From positions 1 through 64,000 of the forward strand of contig NZ_JABXKL010000020.1 of NCBI RefSeq assembly GCF_017114995.1: a DNA stretch of 64,000 nucleotides, written 5' to 3'. Made by a program: the position numbers and the translations under genes. The notes beneath the pieces are model-generated. The model saw nothing but the letters and a program-made list of their open reading frames with translations. It searched no databases and was not told where the DNA came from. The DNA comes from Nostoc sp. NMS9 (GTDB lineage: Bacteria; Cyanobacteriota; Cyanobacteriia; Cyanobacteriales; Nostocaceae). This document shows positions 38,756 through 49,366 of this stretch, in pieces. The first letter of the stretch is position 1. Each line of letters opens with the position of its first letter.

Positions 38756-41662
38756 TTAGAAACAAGAAGCAGGAGTAAGCCAGGAACTATGAGGCAAAGC
38801 TGTCGGCGCATCAGCCGTGAGTACAACTTCACCTTTAGTATTTCTCACCCACCCTTGCGCTTCCACAATTGGCGCTGGACTGGAACTATTTGCCTGATTT
38901 GAAACATTTGTACTAGAGTGGTTTTCGCCTTTTGGGTTGAGAGTTACCCAATCTAGTTGAACTGCATCAGGAGTGAGGGGTTCGGTTCTGGGATTCGGTG
39001 GTAAGCCACCGCGTCCGGCGATCGTAAAACTACTTTGATTTTGTGCTGTACGCACCTGACAGACTTGCGACACTTGAGTATTGACTGGTACGGCTGGTAA
39101 GTTAATTAATCCTCGATAAGGGTCAACATTGAGTGTGTTAATTTCTACAATGCCGCTTAAATCAGGTCTTGTTTGGGAAATTGCTGTAATATCATTTGTC
39201 TGAAGTTTACGCGGGTCTGGGTCTGGATCATTAGGGCGCAACCTTTTAAGGTCTTCGCTAGTTAGTGAGGCAATTCCAAAAATCTTAGTAGCGTTGATTT
39301 TGACTATTCCCCCATTACCATTGTAGGCATTGGCAGTGATGTCGCTGTTTTCATTTGGTTTAGCGGCGATAAAGCCGTCAGGGGCATTAATAGTGATATT
39401 ACCACCATTTCCACCCTGTTGATTAGTGCCTGCGGTAGCAGATATCTGGCTGTTGCCGCTTAGTAACAGTAAATCTAGGTCGTAGAGTGTAATATCACCG
39501 CCATTACCAGATGCGGTTTCAGCAGTGATTTCCCCTCGATTGTCTAAGCGAATGAAAGGAGATCGTACCTGAAGCTTGCCTGCACTCCCTGACCCTTGAG
39601 AGCGAACAAACAAGCCACTGTTAAGAGACTCATCCTCAACGAGACCCCCAACACTTCGGACAAGCCGTTTGAAAGGAGCACTGCCAGATATAGTCACCCT
39701 ATCAGTAGCATTAACTGTGATATCACCTGCAAAACCACTGCTGCCTGTAAAAGCATTGGCAAGGATTTGTCCACCATTAACTGCTTCCAAAGTATTCGCG
39801 TTCACCGTGATATTGCCAGCATTTCCCTTACCTAGAGTGCGGGCATCTACAACCCCATTGTCTGCTACCCGGAAAGCATTGGTCTTAATAATGATGTTTC
39901 CTCCCTGACCCCCTTGAGTGGTACGTGAAAATAATCCACTTGCCGTTCTATAATTAATGTCAACTCCAAAAATGTTAACAGCATCAGAAGCATTAACTTC
40001 TATCTCTCCACCTTTTCCTTGACCAAAAGAAGCACTAGATATTTGTGCGCCATTTCCTACAATTAACTGCCTAGTAATAATTTTTAAGTCTCCGGCATTG
40101 CCAAACTTTTCTGTTTGAGTAGATAAAAAACTAGGGATTTGCTGCCTTTTGGATGATATTCCTGTTCCTTGTAATTCCACCAAATCACTAGCAGCCACAA
40201 ATAAATTTCCTCCCTTTCCTTGACCACGACTAGCAGTTAATACTTGCGCCCCATTCTGGACACTCAAGCGTCTGGTATTAATTGTCAAGTCTCCAGCATC
40301 TCCTGCACCGTAAGTTTGAGAGAACAAGCCGCTATCAGCACCAATTAGTTCCACAGAATCGGTGGCGGTTACAGTCAAATTTCCCCCCTGTCCCTCGCCT
40401 GAAGTAGAAGTTGATACTTGCGCTCCATTCTGAGAACTTAACCTTCGAGTGGTAATTCTCAAGTTTCCAGCATTTCCAGCACCTAGAGTTTGAGTGAACA
40501 AGCCGCTTGTTGTTCCTGCTAGTTCCACAGACTCCGAGGCGCGAACGGTAAGCTTTCCCCCCTGTCCCGTCTTACCTAAGCTATTAACTCTGATAAATGA
40601 GTCATCCCCTTGGATATTCAACTGTCTAGTTTCAATCGTCACATCTCCTCCGGTTACAGTTGCTGTTGATAAAATATCGGCTTTAATCCGCGAACCCTCA
40701 GTGAGAGTCACCGCCTTTGTTGTGTGGACAAGCACCTCTCCGCCTGGCTCTGTACCTGTTGTATCGGCAAAAATCCGTGAGCCTTGAGTTAGAGCCAAAT
40801 TATTGCTCTGAATCTGAACATCACCACCGCTAGCACCAGTAACAGCGACATACGCTTTGTCTTTCAATCCAATATCGCCAAAATAATTGACAGAGGCGTA
40901 CCCCAGTACCCAATCGTTATCTTTCTGGTTCAAGCTCACTTCTTCAACACCAGCCACACTACCTAGCTCAATCCGTCCTCCTGGAGCTGCCAAATTCGCT
41001 TGATTTAAAGCTGCTCGTTCACCTCCCTGCAACGTTACATCACCACCCACGAGTGCTAAAGTTTTACCAGGTTGCACATTTAGGTCAGATCCTTCTACAC
41101 GAATCTCTCCTGCTGTTCCCTCAAATTGCAAGCCAATGGGAACATTTACTGTTAGCAGAGGTGTGTTTTGGGGAGGAAACGCGCTAAAAAGAGCGCCATC
41201 TGCAAATTTGAGGCGGTTTGCTGTAGTTGCGATGAAAGAACCCTTAATGTCCAATTGGGCATTAGGCCCAAAAATAATTCCATTGGGATTGAGAAAAAAT
41301 AAGTTAGCAGAACCATTGGCTTTAATCAAACCGTTAATAAGAGAAGCAGAACTACCTGTGACGCGGCTGATGATATTTTGAACATCTAAAGCGTTGTTGA
41401 AGTAAGCCTGACTGCCAACGGGTACAGAAAACTGCTCAAAACTGTGGAATAGATTACTTCCAGCTCGAGTTCCTCCTTCAATAATTCCGGTATTCTCCTT
41501 GAATGTGGAATTATTGGGTAAAGTCCTATCAGGCGTAATTTGAGCAAAGGCGCAATCCCAAGCATTGACGTATGCGCCACTAATAGCTAAAGAAATCATT
41601 AGCCTTAAAAGCCAGCACGAACCGCGTAAGTTTTCAGTCATTTGATGAATTTCCCTTAACAA
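38756..41662 (-). CDS. Filamentous haemagglutinin N-terminal (TpsA-like) two-partner secretion exoprotein
   Basis: 'QITPDRTLPNNSTFKENTGIIEGGTRAGSNLFHSFEQFSVPVGSQAYFNNALDVQNIISRVTG...NLFFLNPNGIIFGPNAQLDIKGSFIATTA' and beta-helix repeats. Confidence 0.95.
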   Translation of the reverse strand: MLREIHQMTENLRGSCWLLRLMISLAISGAYVNAWDCAFAQITPDRTLPNNSTFKENTGIIEGGTRAGSNLFHSFEQFSVPVGSQAYFNNALDVQNIISRVTGSSASLINGLIKANGSANLFFLNPNGIIFGPNAQLDIKGSFIATTANRLKFADGALFSAFPPQNTPLLTVNVPIGLQFEGTAGEIRVEGSDLNVQPGKTLALVGGDVTLQGGERAALNQANLAAPGGRIELGSVAGVEEVSLNQKDNDWVLGYASVNYFGDIGLKDKAYVAVTGASGGDVQIQSNNLALTQGSRIFADTTGTEPGGEVLVHTTKAVTLTEGSRIKADILSTATVTGGDVTIETRQLNIQGDDSFIRVNSLGKTGQGGKLTVRASESVELAGTTSGLFTQTLGAGNAGNLRITTRRLSSQNGAQVSTSTSGEGQGGNLTVTATDSVELIGADSGLFSQTYGAGDAGDLTINTRRLSVQNGAQVLTASRGQGKGGNLFVAASDLVELQGTGISSKRQQIPSFLSTQTEKFGNAGDLKIITRQLIVGNGAQISSASFGQGKGGEIEVNASDAVNIFGVDINYRTASGLFSRTTQGGQGGNIIIKTNAFRVADNGVVDARTLGKGNAGNITVNANTLEAVNGGQILANAFTGSSGFAGDITVNATDRVTISGSAPFKRLVRSVGGLVEDESLNSGLFVRSQGSGSAGKLQVRSPFIRLDNRGEITAETASGNGGDITLYDLDLLLLSGNSQISATAGTNQQGGNGGNITINAPDGFIAAKPNENSDITANAYNGNGGIVKINATKIFGIASLTSEDLKRLRPNDPDPDPRKLQTNDITAISQTRPDLSGIVEINTLNVDPYRGLINLPAVPVNTQVSQVCQVRTAQNQSSFTIAGRGGLPPNPRTEPLTPDAVQLDWVTLNPKGENHSSTNVSNQANSSSPAPIVEAQGWVRNTKGEVVLTADAPTALPHSSWLTPASCF

Positions 41663-41820
41663 CAGAAATAATCAGGGATTTTTGTGCTGTTTGGACAGCA
41701 TAAATTATAAAGTTTTGTGAAGAAATAGCACAATTGGCAGAAAAATTTATGCTGCAACTTGGGTTATTAAACAGAGGTGATTATTACCTCTAAGGAAAAA
41801 CAATCAATTGGGTAATTACT

Positions 41821-42147
41821 ATGCATCATTCCTTGAAAATAAAAATCCTGGATTTAGACCATGTTGAATCAATTGTTGAGCAGGACATTACAGATGTGGA
41901 GGCTGAAAAAATTGTAGGAGGATCGTCATTTATAGAAGGAACAGTATGCGATCCCAATGACCTTTACTGTCTAATGAATGTACCTGTTATAAAAGACGAT
42001 CCTCTTCCTCCGTGTGCTCAGGCTTTTCCCGATAATGAGACTAGATTTACGGAAATCGCATCTAAATTATCCTTGACAAAAACTTCAATTAATGTATTAA
42101 CAGAAAAACTAGATTTATCGCTTGGTTTAAGTAAGTCGGCGTTATAA
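41821..42147 (+). CDS. Putative double-glycine-leader peptide (RiPP/bacteriocin-like candidate)
   Basis: Short ORF with acidic leader 'DLDHVESIVEQDITDVEAEKIVGG|SS', followed by a core containing Cys residues. Confidence 0.5.
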   Translation: MHHSLKIKILDLDHVESIVEQDITDVEAEKIVGGSSFIEGTVCDPNDLYCLMNVPVIKDDPLPPCAQAFPDNETRFTEIASKLSLTKTSINVLTEKLDLSLGLSKSAL

Positions 42148-42193
42148 AATCAACTATCTAAGGAAATTAAAGGACAATATAGTCGTTTTTTAA

Positions 42194-42232
42194 CCCTTAA
42201 GTGGCTGCAGAGCAAAACTTAACACTTAAGGG
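42194..42232 (+). terminator. Hairpin downstream of the double-glycine peptide ORF
   Basis: cccttaagtg...cacttaaggg 10-bp inverted repeat. Confidence 0.5.
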
Positions 42233-42702
42233 AGTTTGAGAGATTTGAATACGATTGGCTTTGCTACTGCTCGGCGATCGCTCTAGCTCCTGCACAATAG
42301 AATAATAAGCATTCCAGCAATCCTTTGGCGGACATTTTATTCTTTAAAAGCGGCCACTTTATTCTTTAAACCACAATTTTTTGGAAATTGGCTCTAGTCG
42401 CCATTGTTTTTGCTGTAGTAGCGATGTCCAATACTACCTTGCTTACTTCCAAGCCCGTCAAGCTGCGAAAATAGCCACTTATCGAATGCAACAGCTTGCC
42501 CTTTTGGGAGCAAAAACTGAGCGGATTGCTACCGTGAATTCTCAAGGTTTAAGTCACCTGGTGAATCCTGACTATGTTGCAGCTGCAACGGAGATGCTGA
42601 ATACAAACGCACGCGATCGCTTGGCATTAGAAGAACTAGCAGCTTGTGTTGGCTTATCTTCACAAGCAACAATTAGACTGCTTGAAGCCAGTAATTTGAA
42701 CA

Positions 42703-42882
42703 ATGAGTAGATCGGTTCCCTCACCAGCCAGAGGATTGTTGTCATTCCTAATATTTCCCGTTGCGGGTTTAATTGTGGGATTGCTAATTCTTTTGATTTG
42801 TCTAATTTTCAGCGTCTCATTTGGCGCAGCAGATATTCCTCTGCATCAGAGCAGACGCTATCATGAGACAAATTTTTCATAA
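42703..42882 (+). pseudogene. N-terminal fragment of a FecCD-family iron-siderophore ABC permease
   Basis: Manual translation MSRSVPSPARGLLSFLIFPVAGLIVGLLILLICLIFSVSFGAADIPLHQ..., then early stop. A second FecCD-like fragment, [19 protein letters not shown], lies at about 42904-42960. Confidence 0.65.
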
Positions 42883-42949
42883 TTTCTGCCAAACGTGTGC
42901 TTAATTAGTGCAGCATTTTCTGGTGCAGCAGTAGCAACTGCGGCAACAA

Positions 42950-43615
42950 TTGGATTTATTACGGGGTTTAGCAAGATTATTAAAACCTCGTGTTGGCACA
43001 ATTTATTTAGATACAACAGATATATTTAAGCTATCAACAAAAGAGGTTGCTAAAAAATTAGGAATTCTTACCCAAGGCCCCGTTGCACCAGAAGGATTAA
43101 CAGTTCGAGATTTGGTAGCTTGTGGAAGATTTCCTTATCAAAACTGGTTGCAGCAGTGGACAAAAGAAGATGAAAGATTAATAGAACTAGCATTAGAAAC
43201 TACTGGGATTAAATACTTAGCAGAACGCGAGTTAGATACTCTTTCTGGTGGACAGCGACAACGTGCTTGGATTGCAATGGCATTAGCTCAAGATACGGAT
43301 ATTTTATTGTTAGATGAACCAACTACTTTTTTAGATTTGGCGCACCAAATAGAAGTTTTAGATTTATTGTATGATTTGAACCAAAACCAGGGAAGAACGA
43401 TTGTCATGGTGTTACATGATTTGAATCATGCCTGTCGTTATGCTGATTATTTGGTAGCGGTGAAAGAAGGTCAAATTTTTGCTGTTGGCGAACCTAATTT
43501 GGCGATCACTGAGAAGATGGTAAGGGAGGTGTTTGGATTGGAATGTCGGGTTATCCCAGACCCGGTTTCCGGTACACCGATGTGTATACCAGTGGGAAGA
43601 AAGGGGAGAAAATAG
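42950..43615 (+). pseudogene. FecE-like ABC transporter ATPase truncated before Walker A
   Basis: Contains '[33 protein letters not shown]' and H-loop '[10 protein letters not shown]', but begins at '[20 protein letters not shown]' without the GPNGSGKS P-loop. Confidence 0.8.
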
Positions 43616-43902
43616 AAATAAATAAAAACCTTACATGGCACAATACAGTTCAGTTAAGCATTTCTTCCTTCTCGTCTTGCAGAGTAGGGAATAAGTTTTC
43701 TTACTAGCAGCGAGCAAAAAACATCTCGCAAATATGTAATGCTCTCTTCTGAAATTAAATTGCTATATTGATTGCAGATATTTAATACAGTGGAGAGCGA
43801 TCGCCTTTGATGTGGATTGTGAATATCTCCAAGATATTACAGCGGTTTTTAAGTAATTGAACTACACTACTCCCTAGTCCCCATCTCAGTTGTAGTCTAA
43901 AA

Positions 43903-45966
43903 TCATTTTCTTGTAATCAACCCTCTAGATTGCTCCACTAGGCGAATAAACTCACCCCGATAGCCCTCCTGGTCTTCCCCCTTCCCTTGAGTTGCCAATT
44001 TCATCACCAAATCATAACTAGCATCCCCCTTATACTCAGAGTCACGCAGCACCATCCCAAAGGTAGCTACCGCAGCAGCAAATCTCAGGTTTGTGGAGGG
44101 TATCTGGTCGGTTCTCAAATCATTATCTTGGATGGTTTGAGTAATTAGTTGACTGGTGCTGTCCTGGGGCAACTTATAGCGCAGTTTCACCTGCATCAAC
44201 TCATTACCAGCAGCATCCGAGACAGTTTCACCAGAACGCTGATACCGCAAAGGATCTATCTCTGGGAGTTTCACATCGCTTTTCGTGCCAGTAGGAATTA
44301 TTTCATAAAGCGCTGTCACAGAATGACCAGCCCCAATATCCCCTGCATCTTTCTTGTCGTCATTGAAATCCTGGTTTTGCAGCAGGCGGTTTTCGTAACC
44401 AATCAAGCGATATGCCTGAACTTTCGCCGGATTAAACTCCACCTGAATTTTCACATCCTTGGCAATAGTAAACAGAGTTCCCCTGAGATCGTTAACTAAA
44501 ACCTTTTTGGCTTCCAATAGGGTATCGATGTAAGCGTAGTTGCCGTTACCCTTATCAGCTAGTTGCTCCATTTTCCCGTCCTTATAATTGCCGGTGCCAA
44601 ATCCCAACACCGTCAGGAAAATTCCCTGATCTCGCTTTTGTTCAATTAATCGCGTCAGGTCGCCATCACTAGAAACCCCGACGTTAAAATCTCCATCAGT
44701 AGCTAAAATTACTCTGTTATTACCAGACTTGAGGAAGCTTTGTTTGGCTATTTTGTAAGCTAATTCAATACCCTGGCCGCCAGCAGTCGAGCCTCCAGCC
44801 TCTAAGCGGTCAATCGCCGCCAGAATTGTTGATTTTTGACTACCAGGAGTAGCAGGTAAAACCAATCCAGCATTCCCAGCATAGACTACCAAACTTACCC
44901 GGTCTTCAGGACGCAGTTTATTCACCAGCAATTTGAGTGACTGTTGCACTAAGGGTAATTTGTTCGGGTCATCCATAGAACCGGAGACATCAATCAGAAA
45001 TACTAGGTTGCTGGGTGGTAAGGTTTCGCTCTCTAGGCGTTTACCTTGCAAACCCACCTGTACCAGCTTGTGTTGAGGATTCCAGGGAGCAGCAGCAACT
45101 TCAGTGGTGACGGAAAAAGGGCGTTCGCTTTTTGGTTGGGGATAATTGTAAGTAAAATAATTGATCAATTCCTCAATTCGCACTGCATCCTTGGGTGGTA
45201 ATTCCCCTTGAGTAATAAACCGTCGCACGTTGCTGTAAGATGCTGTATCTACATCAATGGAAAAGGTGGAAAGAGGATCATTACTAACACGATGAAAGGG
45301 ATTATCTTCAATCCGGTTATAGTTTTCTGTATTGAATCTGTTATCTGTTTGTGGTTCCGGGGCAACCCTTCCAATACTGCCACGAGTTTGGAGTTTAGGC
45401 ATATTCGCGCGGTTAACAACTTGATCCTGCACAGATGAGCCAGACGGAATATTAAGGGGTAGGGCTGTGGGTAAAGGTTGAGTCTTTTGGGTAGACTCAG
45501 TTTGAGTCCGTTCTCTGGTAGTCGGAGTGATGGGACTACGAGCTTCCAATTCATCTATCGGACTTTTTAAGGTTGCTAACTCCGGTGCAAATTCTGACTG
45601 CAAGCGTTGCAGAATTTTCATATCTGCTGGGGTAACTATCTTGGGATCAGTCGCTATTAGCTCATTGCTGCGATTCACACAGGCATTCAAGACTGTGGCA
45701 AACTCAGTCCGGGTTACAGGAAGAGTGCCAAAATTTTGGACGGGAACGACACAACTATACTGTTGTACCAATGCCTGGAGTGCTTGGTAGTCAGGGTGAT
45801 TGGGTAGAATAGAAGTTTTTGGGGTAGAACTGGCAGGAGTCTGATTGGCTGGAACCGCAACCGTAGCAGACTGGCGTAAAATCGCAATTCCTACTGACGG
45901 TATCAATAAAAACAATATTACAATACTGACTCGCTGCCACATTTTGGACGGAATCGGGTAAGACAT
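43903..45966 (-). CDS. von Willebrand factor type A domain protein (YfbK-like)
   Basis: 'LVFLIDVSGSMDDPNKLPLVQQSLKLLVNKLRPEDRVSLVVYAG' MIDAS; upstream 'NPFHRVSNDPLSTFSIDVDTASYSNVRRFI'. Confidence 0.95.
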   Translation of the reverse strand: MSYPIPSKMWQRVSIVILFLLIPSVGIAILRQSATVAVPANQTPASSTPKTSILPNHPDYQALQALVQQYSCVVPVQNFGTLPVTRTEFATVLNACVNRSNELIATDPKIVTPADMKILQRLQSEFAPELATLKSPIDELEARSPITPTTRERTQTESTQKTQPLPTALPLNIPSGSSVQDQVVNRANMPKLQTRGSIGRVAPEPQTDNRFNTENYNRIEDNPFHRVSNDPLSTFSIDVDTASYSNVRRFITQGELPPKDAVRIEELINYFTYNYPQPKSERPFSVTTEVAAAPWNPQHKLVQVGLQGKRLESETLPPSNLVFLIDVSGSMDDPNKLPLVQQSLKLLVNKLRPEDRVSLVVYAGNAGLVLPATPGSQKSTILAAIDRLEAGGSTAGGQGIELAYKIAKQSFLKSGNNRVILATDGDFNVGVSSDGDLTRLIEQKRDQGIFLTVLGFGTGNYKDGKMEQLADKGNGNYAYIDTLLEAKKVLVNDLRGTLFTIAKDVKIQVEFNPAKVQAYRLIGYENRLLQNQDFNDDKKDAGDIGAGHSVTALYEIIPTGTKSDVKLPEIDPLRYQRSGETVSDAAGNELMQVKLRYKLPQDSTSQLITQTIQDNDLRTDQIPSTNLRFAAAVATFGMVLRDSEYKGDASYDLVMKLATQGKGEDQEGYRGEFIRLVEQSRGLITRK

Positions 45967-46291
45967 GGCTAAATCCTCACACTAAATTTTTTCTGTCACA
46001 TTTGACTATTTACCTAGAATAGTCCTGAGCAGCTTGGGATTTGATAACCGTTTCAGTTTTGGTAACTGTAATTTATACAACACTAACCATTGCCATCTAG
46101 CATTAGGGAATATCACAGTGTTTGTTGGTATCGGCTCAAAAATCTGGGTTAAGTAAATTACTCAGTCGCTTAACTCCAGATACTCATTTGTGACAAAGTT
46201 GGCGTGAAGTTTGATGAAGTTGTATTAGAGTTAGGAAACATCAGAAATCGGGCAACCTGGAAATAAAGTTTTACCCGATAAATAAAAACTA

Positions 46292-47140
46292 ATGGATAAA
46301 CAGCAAGTTATAAAACTGCTAATTGGTGATTTGACTTGGCAACGGCTGGTTAAATCTTTAATCTTTATCTATCTATTTTTTGCTGTATTTGTATATTTTC
46401 GGGCAGATAGCATGATTTTTCTGTCTCAACCTTCTAGCTATCAGGATGATCCAACAATTCTGAAGTTAAGGAGTGGGGAAAATACGAATATCTCAGCTAC
46501 ATACTTATTGAACAATCAAGCTAAATATACTATTCTTTATTCTCATGGTAATTCTGAAGATTTAGGAGATATCAAACAGATCCTAGAAAAATTACACGCA
46601 TGGGGTTTTAGTGTCTTTGCTTTTGATTATCGCGGTTATGGTACGAGTCAAGGAAAATCGACAGAAAGTCATGCATACGAAGATATTAATAGCGCTTACA
46701 ATTATTTGACCCAAAATTTAAAAATTCCACCTGAAAGAATTATAGTTTTGGGGCGTTCGGTTGGCGGTGGTTCTGCGGTAAATTTAGCAACGCAGAAACC
46801 AGTAGCTGGTTTAATTATTGAAAGCTCGTTTATTTCCGCTTTTCAAGTAATAGTACCTTTTCGGATTTTACCTTTTGATAAGTTTCCCAATCTGGATAAT
46901 ATAAAAAAAGTCAAATGTCCGATATTGGTAATTCATGGAAAAGCAGATAACATAATTCCCTTTACTCATGGAGAAAAGTTGTTTAATGCTGCAACATCCC
47001 CAAAACTTTATTTGTGGGTTGAAGAGGCAAATCATAACGATTTATTCTCGATAGCTGAAGAAAAGTATCGTCAAACTTTGCAGGAGTTCACTAACCTTGT
47101 CAAGGCAAATCAGCAATTATCCCGTCCCAGTAATTCGTAA
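46292..47140 (+). CDS. Alpha/beta hydrolase
   Basis: 'YSHGNSEDLGD', 'VLGRSVGGGSAVNLA', 'PILVIHGKADNIIPF'. Confidence 0.92.
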   Translation: MDKQQVIKLLIGDLTWQRLVKSLIFIYLFFAVFVYFRADSMIFLSQPSSYQDDPTILKLRSGENTNISATYLLNNQAKYTILYSHGNSEDLGDIKQILEKLHAWGFSVFAFDYRGYGTSQGKSTESHAYEDINSAYNYLTQNLKIPPERIIVLGRSVGGGSAVNLATQKPVAGLIIESSFISAFQVIVPFRILPFDKFPNLDNIKKVKCPILVIHGKADNIIPFTHGEKLFNAATSPKLYLWVEEANHNDLFSIAEEKYRQTLQEFTNLVKANQQLSRPSNS

Positions 47141-47276
47141 TTGCTCTTTGTGAAGTCGTCATTGAAACCTAAATAAATTCGGATGAAGTTAGGAGGTGTG
47201 ACAAAAGTAACATATCCTAGCATCAGAGATTTCTGACAGAAATCTGTAAAATCAAAGATTCTACAAAGGCGATCGC

Positions 47277-48734
47277 ATGACCAACGGCGTAATAATGCAG
47301 TATTACCATTGGTACATCTCCAATGATGGTACATTATGGGACAAGCTGGATAAAACAGCCAATGAGCTAGCTGATACAGGCTTCACTGCCTTATGGCTGC
47401 CGCCAGCTTATAAGGGTAGTGGTGGAACATGGGATGTTGGATACGCAGTCTACGATTTGTTTGATCTGGGTGAGTTCGATCAAAAAAATACTGTTCGGAC
47501 AAAATATGGAACACGTGAGCAATACTTAAGGGCGATTAAAACGGCACAGCGTGCAGGTATACAAATATATGCCGATGTGGTTTTCAACCACAAAGATGGT
47601 GGGGATGAAATAGAACGCATCTCGGCCCAAGAAATGGATTGGAATGACCGCAACCGTCCAGTCAGCGATTGGTACGAAATTGGAGCTTATACAAAGTTCA
47701 ATTTTGCTGGTCGTGGAGATAAGTACTCTAGTATGAAATGGTATTGGTGGTGCTTTGATTCATTATCATACAACGTAGATACCAAAAATGCAGAGAAGCT
47801 CTACCGCCTTAAAGATAAACATTTTGAGACGGAAGTTAGCCACGAACACGGCAATTACGATTATTTAATGGCGAACGACCTGGATACAGGTAATGACCTC
47901 GTGCGCGGTGAGTTGATGTACTGGGGGCGTTGGTTTGTTGACACCACAGGTGTAGATGGCTTTCGCATTGACGCTGTTAAACATATTCGCTCCACTTTTT
48001 TCCGTGATTGGTTAAATCACCTGCGAGTTCATTTTGGTGGGCGGGAACTGTTTAGCGTTGGTGAGTACTGGTCTCAAGATATCGATGCTTTACACGGTTA
48101 TATTGCCTCTAGTGATGGGCGCTTGTCGTTATTTGATGTGCCTCTACATTTCAAATTTCACCAAGCTAGTCGCCAGGGCAGTAGTTTCGATTTGCGATCG
48201 ATTTTTGATAGAACCCTAGTTAAAGAACAACCTGCCCTAGCTGTTACCTTTGTTGAAAACCATGATACCCAACCTTGTCAATCCCTAGAGTCGCCTGTTG
48301 AACCTTGGTTTAAGCCCTTAGCCTATGCACTAATCTTACTGCGTCACGAAGGCTATCCTTGCGTTTTCTATGCAGATTATTATGGGGCACAATATCAAGA
48401 TAAAGGACGTGATAATACCCTTTACTCTCACCGTTTTTTGATTGACAAGTTCTTGAAGGCGCGTAGGGAATACGGTTTTGGCGACCAGCATGATTACTTT
48501 GACCATCCCAATACTATCGGTTGGACGCGCTTGGGTACTAGGGAACATCCGGGTGCAATGGCTGTGGTGCTGACCAATAGCGCACCAGGGAACAAGTGGA
48601 TGAATGTGTTCCGACCCAATCAGGAATTTTACGATGCTACGGGACATATAAACAATATCATTCACACCAATAACGACGGATGGGGAAATTTTCCATGTCC
48701 TGGTGGTTCAATATCGGTCTGGCTGCAAAAATAG
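47277..48734 (+). CDS. GH13 alpha-amylase
   Basis: 'VMQYYHWYISNDGTLWDKL', 'GIQIYADVVFNHKDGGD', 'VDGFRIDAVKHI', 'VTFVENHDTQP'. Confidence 0.96.
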   Translation: MTNGVIMQYYHWYISNDGTLWDKLDKTANELADTGFTALWLPPAYKGSGGTWDVGYAVYDLFDLGEFDQKNTVRTKYGTREQYLRAIKTAQRAGIQIYADVVFNHKDGGDEIERISAQEMDWNDRNRPVSDWYEIGAYTKFNFAGRGDKYSSMKWYWWCFDSLSYNVDTKNAEKLYRLKDKHFETEVSHEHGNYDYLMANDLDTGNDLVRGELMYWGRWFVDTTGVDGFRIDAVKHIRSTFFRDWLNHLRVHFGGRELFSVGEYWSQDIDALHGYIASSDGRLSLFDVPLHFKFHQASRQGSSFDLRSIFDRTLVKEQPALAVTFVENHDTQPCQSLESPVEPWFKPLAYALILLRHEGYPCVFYADYYGAQYQDKGRDNTLYSHRFLIDKFLKARREYGFGDQHDYFDHPNTIGWTRLGTREHPGAMAVVLTNSAPGNKWMNVFRPNQEFYDATGHINNIIHTNNDGWGNFPCPGGSISVWLQK

Positions 48735-48987
48735 TTTGAATAGAAAACTAAGGTTAAAGAGGTAGATAGTAAGGAGTTTTTTCCACTATCTACCTCTTTG
48801 ACAATAGTATTCAACGTAGAATGGAGCAAAATTTTCAATAGAATTACGGAATTGAGATGACATCGCTTGAAGTCATAATCATCAGGACACAAACTGACTG
48901 CGTTCACTGAACTTTTTGCTTGACCAACTCCAAGCAAGAAATCTTAAAACAGCCAAATAATTAAAGCTATTAAGGAGATAAATTAAG

Positions 48988-49116
48988 ATGAGCGAGAATA
49001 ATAACCCACAACCCAAAACAAAAAAACAACCTCCTAATACAATAGGAAAACCACCTAAGACTGAATTTATTAACTCCGAACAACAACCTACAAAATCAGA
49101 ATTATCAGAGAAATAA
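48988..49116 (+). CDS. Small Pro/Lys/Gln-rich protein (42 aa)
   Basis: ATG after a 'taaggag' RBS; MSENNNPQPKTKKQPPNTIGKPPKTEFINSEQQPTKSELSEK. Below the ORF-track length cutoff. Confidence 0.5.
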   Translation: MSENNNPQPKTKKQPPNTIGKPPKTEFINSEQQPTKSELSEK

Positions 49117-49308
49117 TTCCTTTTACCCCAACATTTTATTTATAACTCAATACGCTTGGTAGATAATTGGTATTTTAAGACGCGATTTATCGCGTCTCTA
49201 CATGAGGATTTTGGAATTATCTTGTATTGATTTATAACTAAAAAACGAATTCTAGTGTAGAAACCAATAAGAAACTAGAAATCTGACGGAAATATTCACT
49301 TGCTGCTA

Positions 49309-49341
49309 GATTTTGGGAACCATTGGTTCCCATTTTTTTTC
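49309..49341 (+). terminator. Intrinsic terminator
   Basis: gggaaccattggttccc followed by a T-rich run (attttttttcatc). Confidence 0.75.
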
Positions 49342-49366
49342 ATCTTTAATCCCATCGCTTATTGAT

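Noticed and set aside
38452-38778. 108-aa plus-strand ORF overlapping the TpsA 3' end
   Set aside because: No recognised motif and it overlaps the end of the well-supported TpsA gene; could be chance.
39596-41381. Several plus-strand ORFs antisense to the TpsA gene
   Set aside because: Shadow ORFs generated by repetitive beta-helix coding sequence.
42381-42710. 109-aa plus-strand ORF upstream of the FecCD remnant
   Set aside because: Helical and possibly a fragment of a real gene, but I could not assign a family or a credible start.
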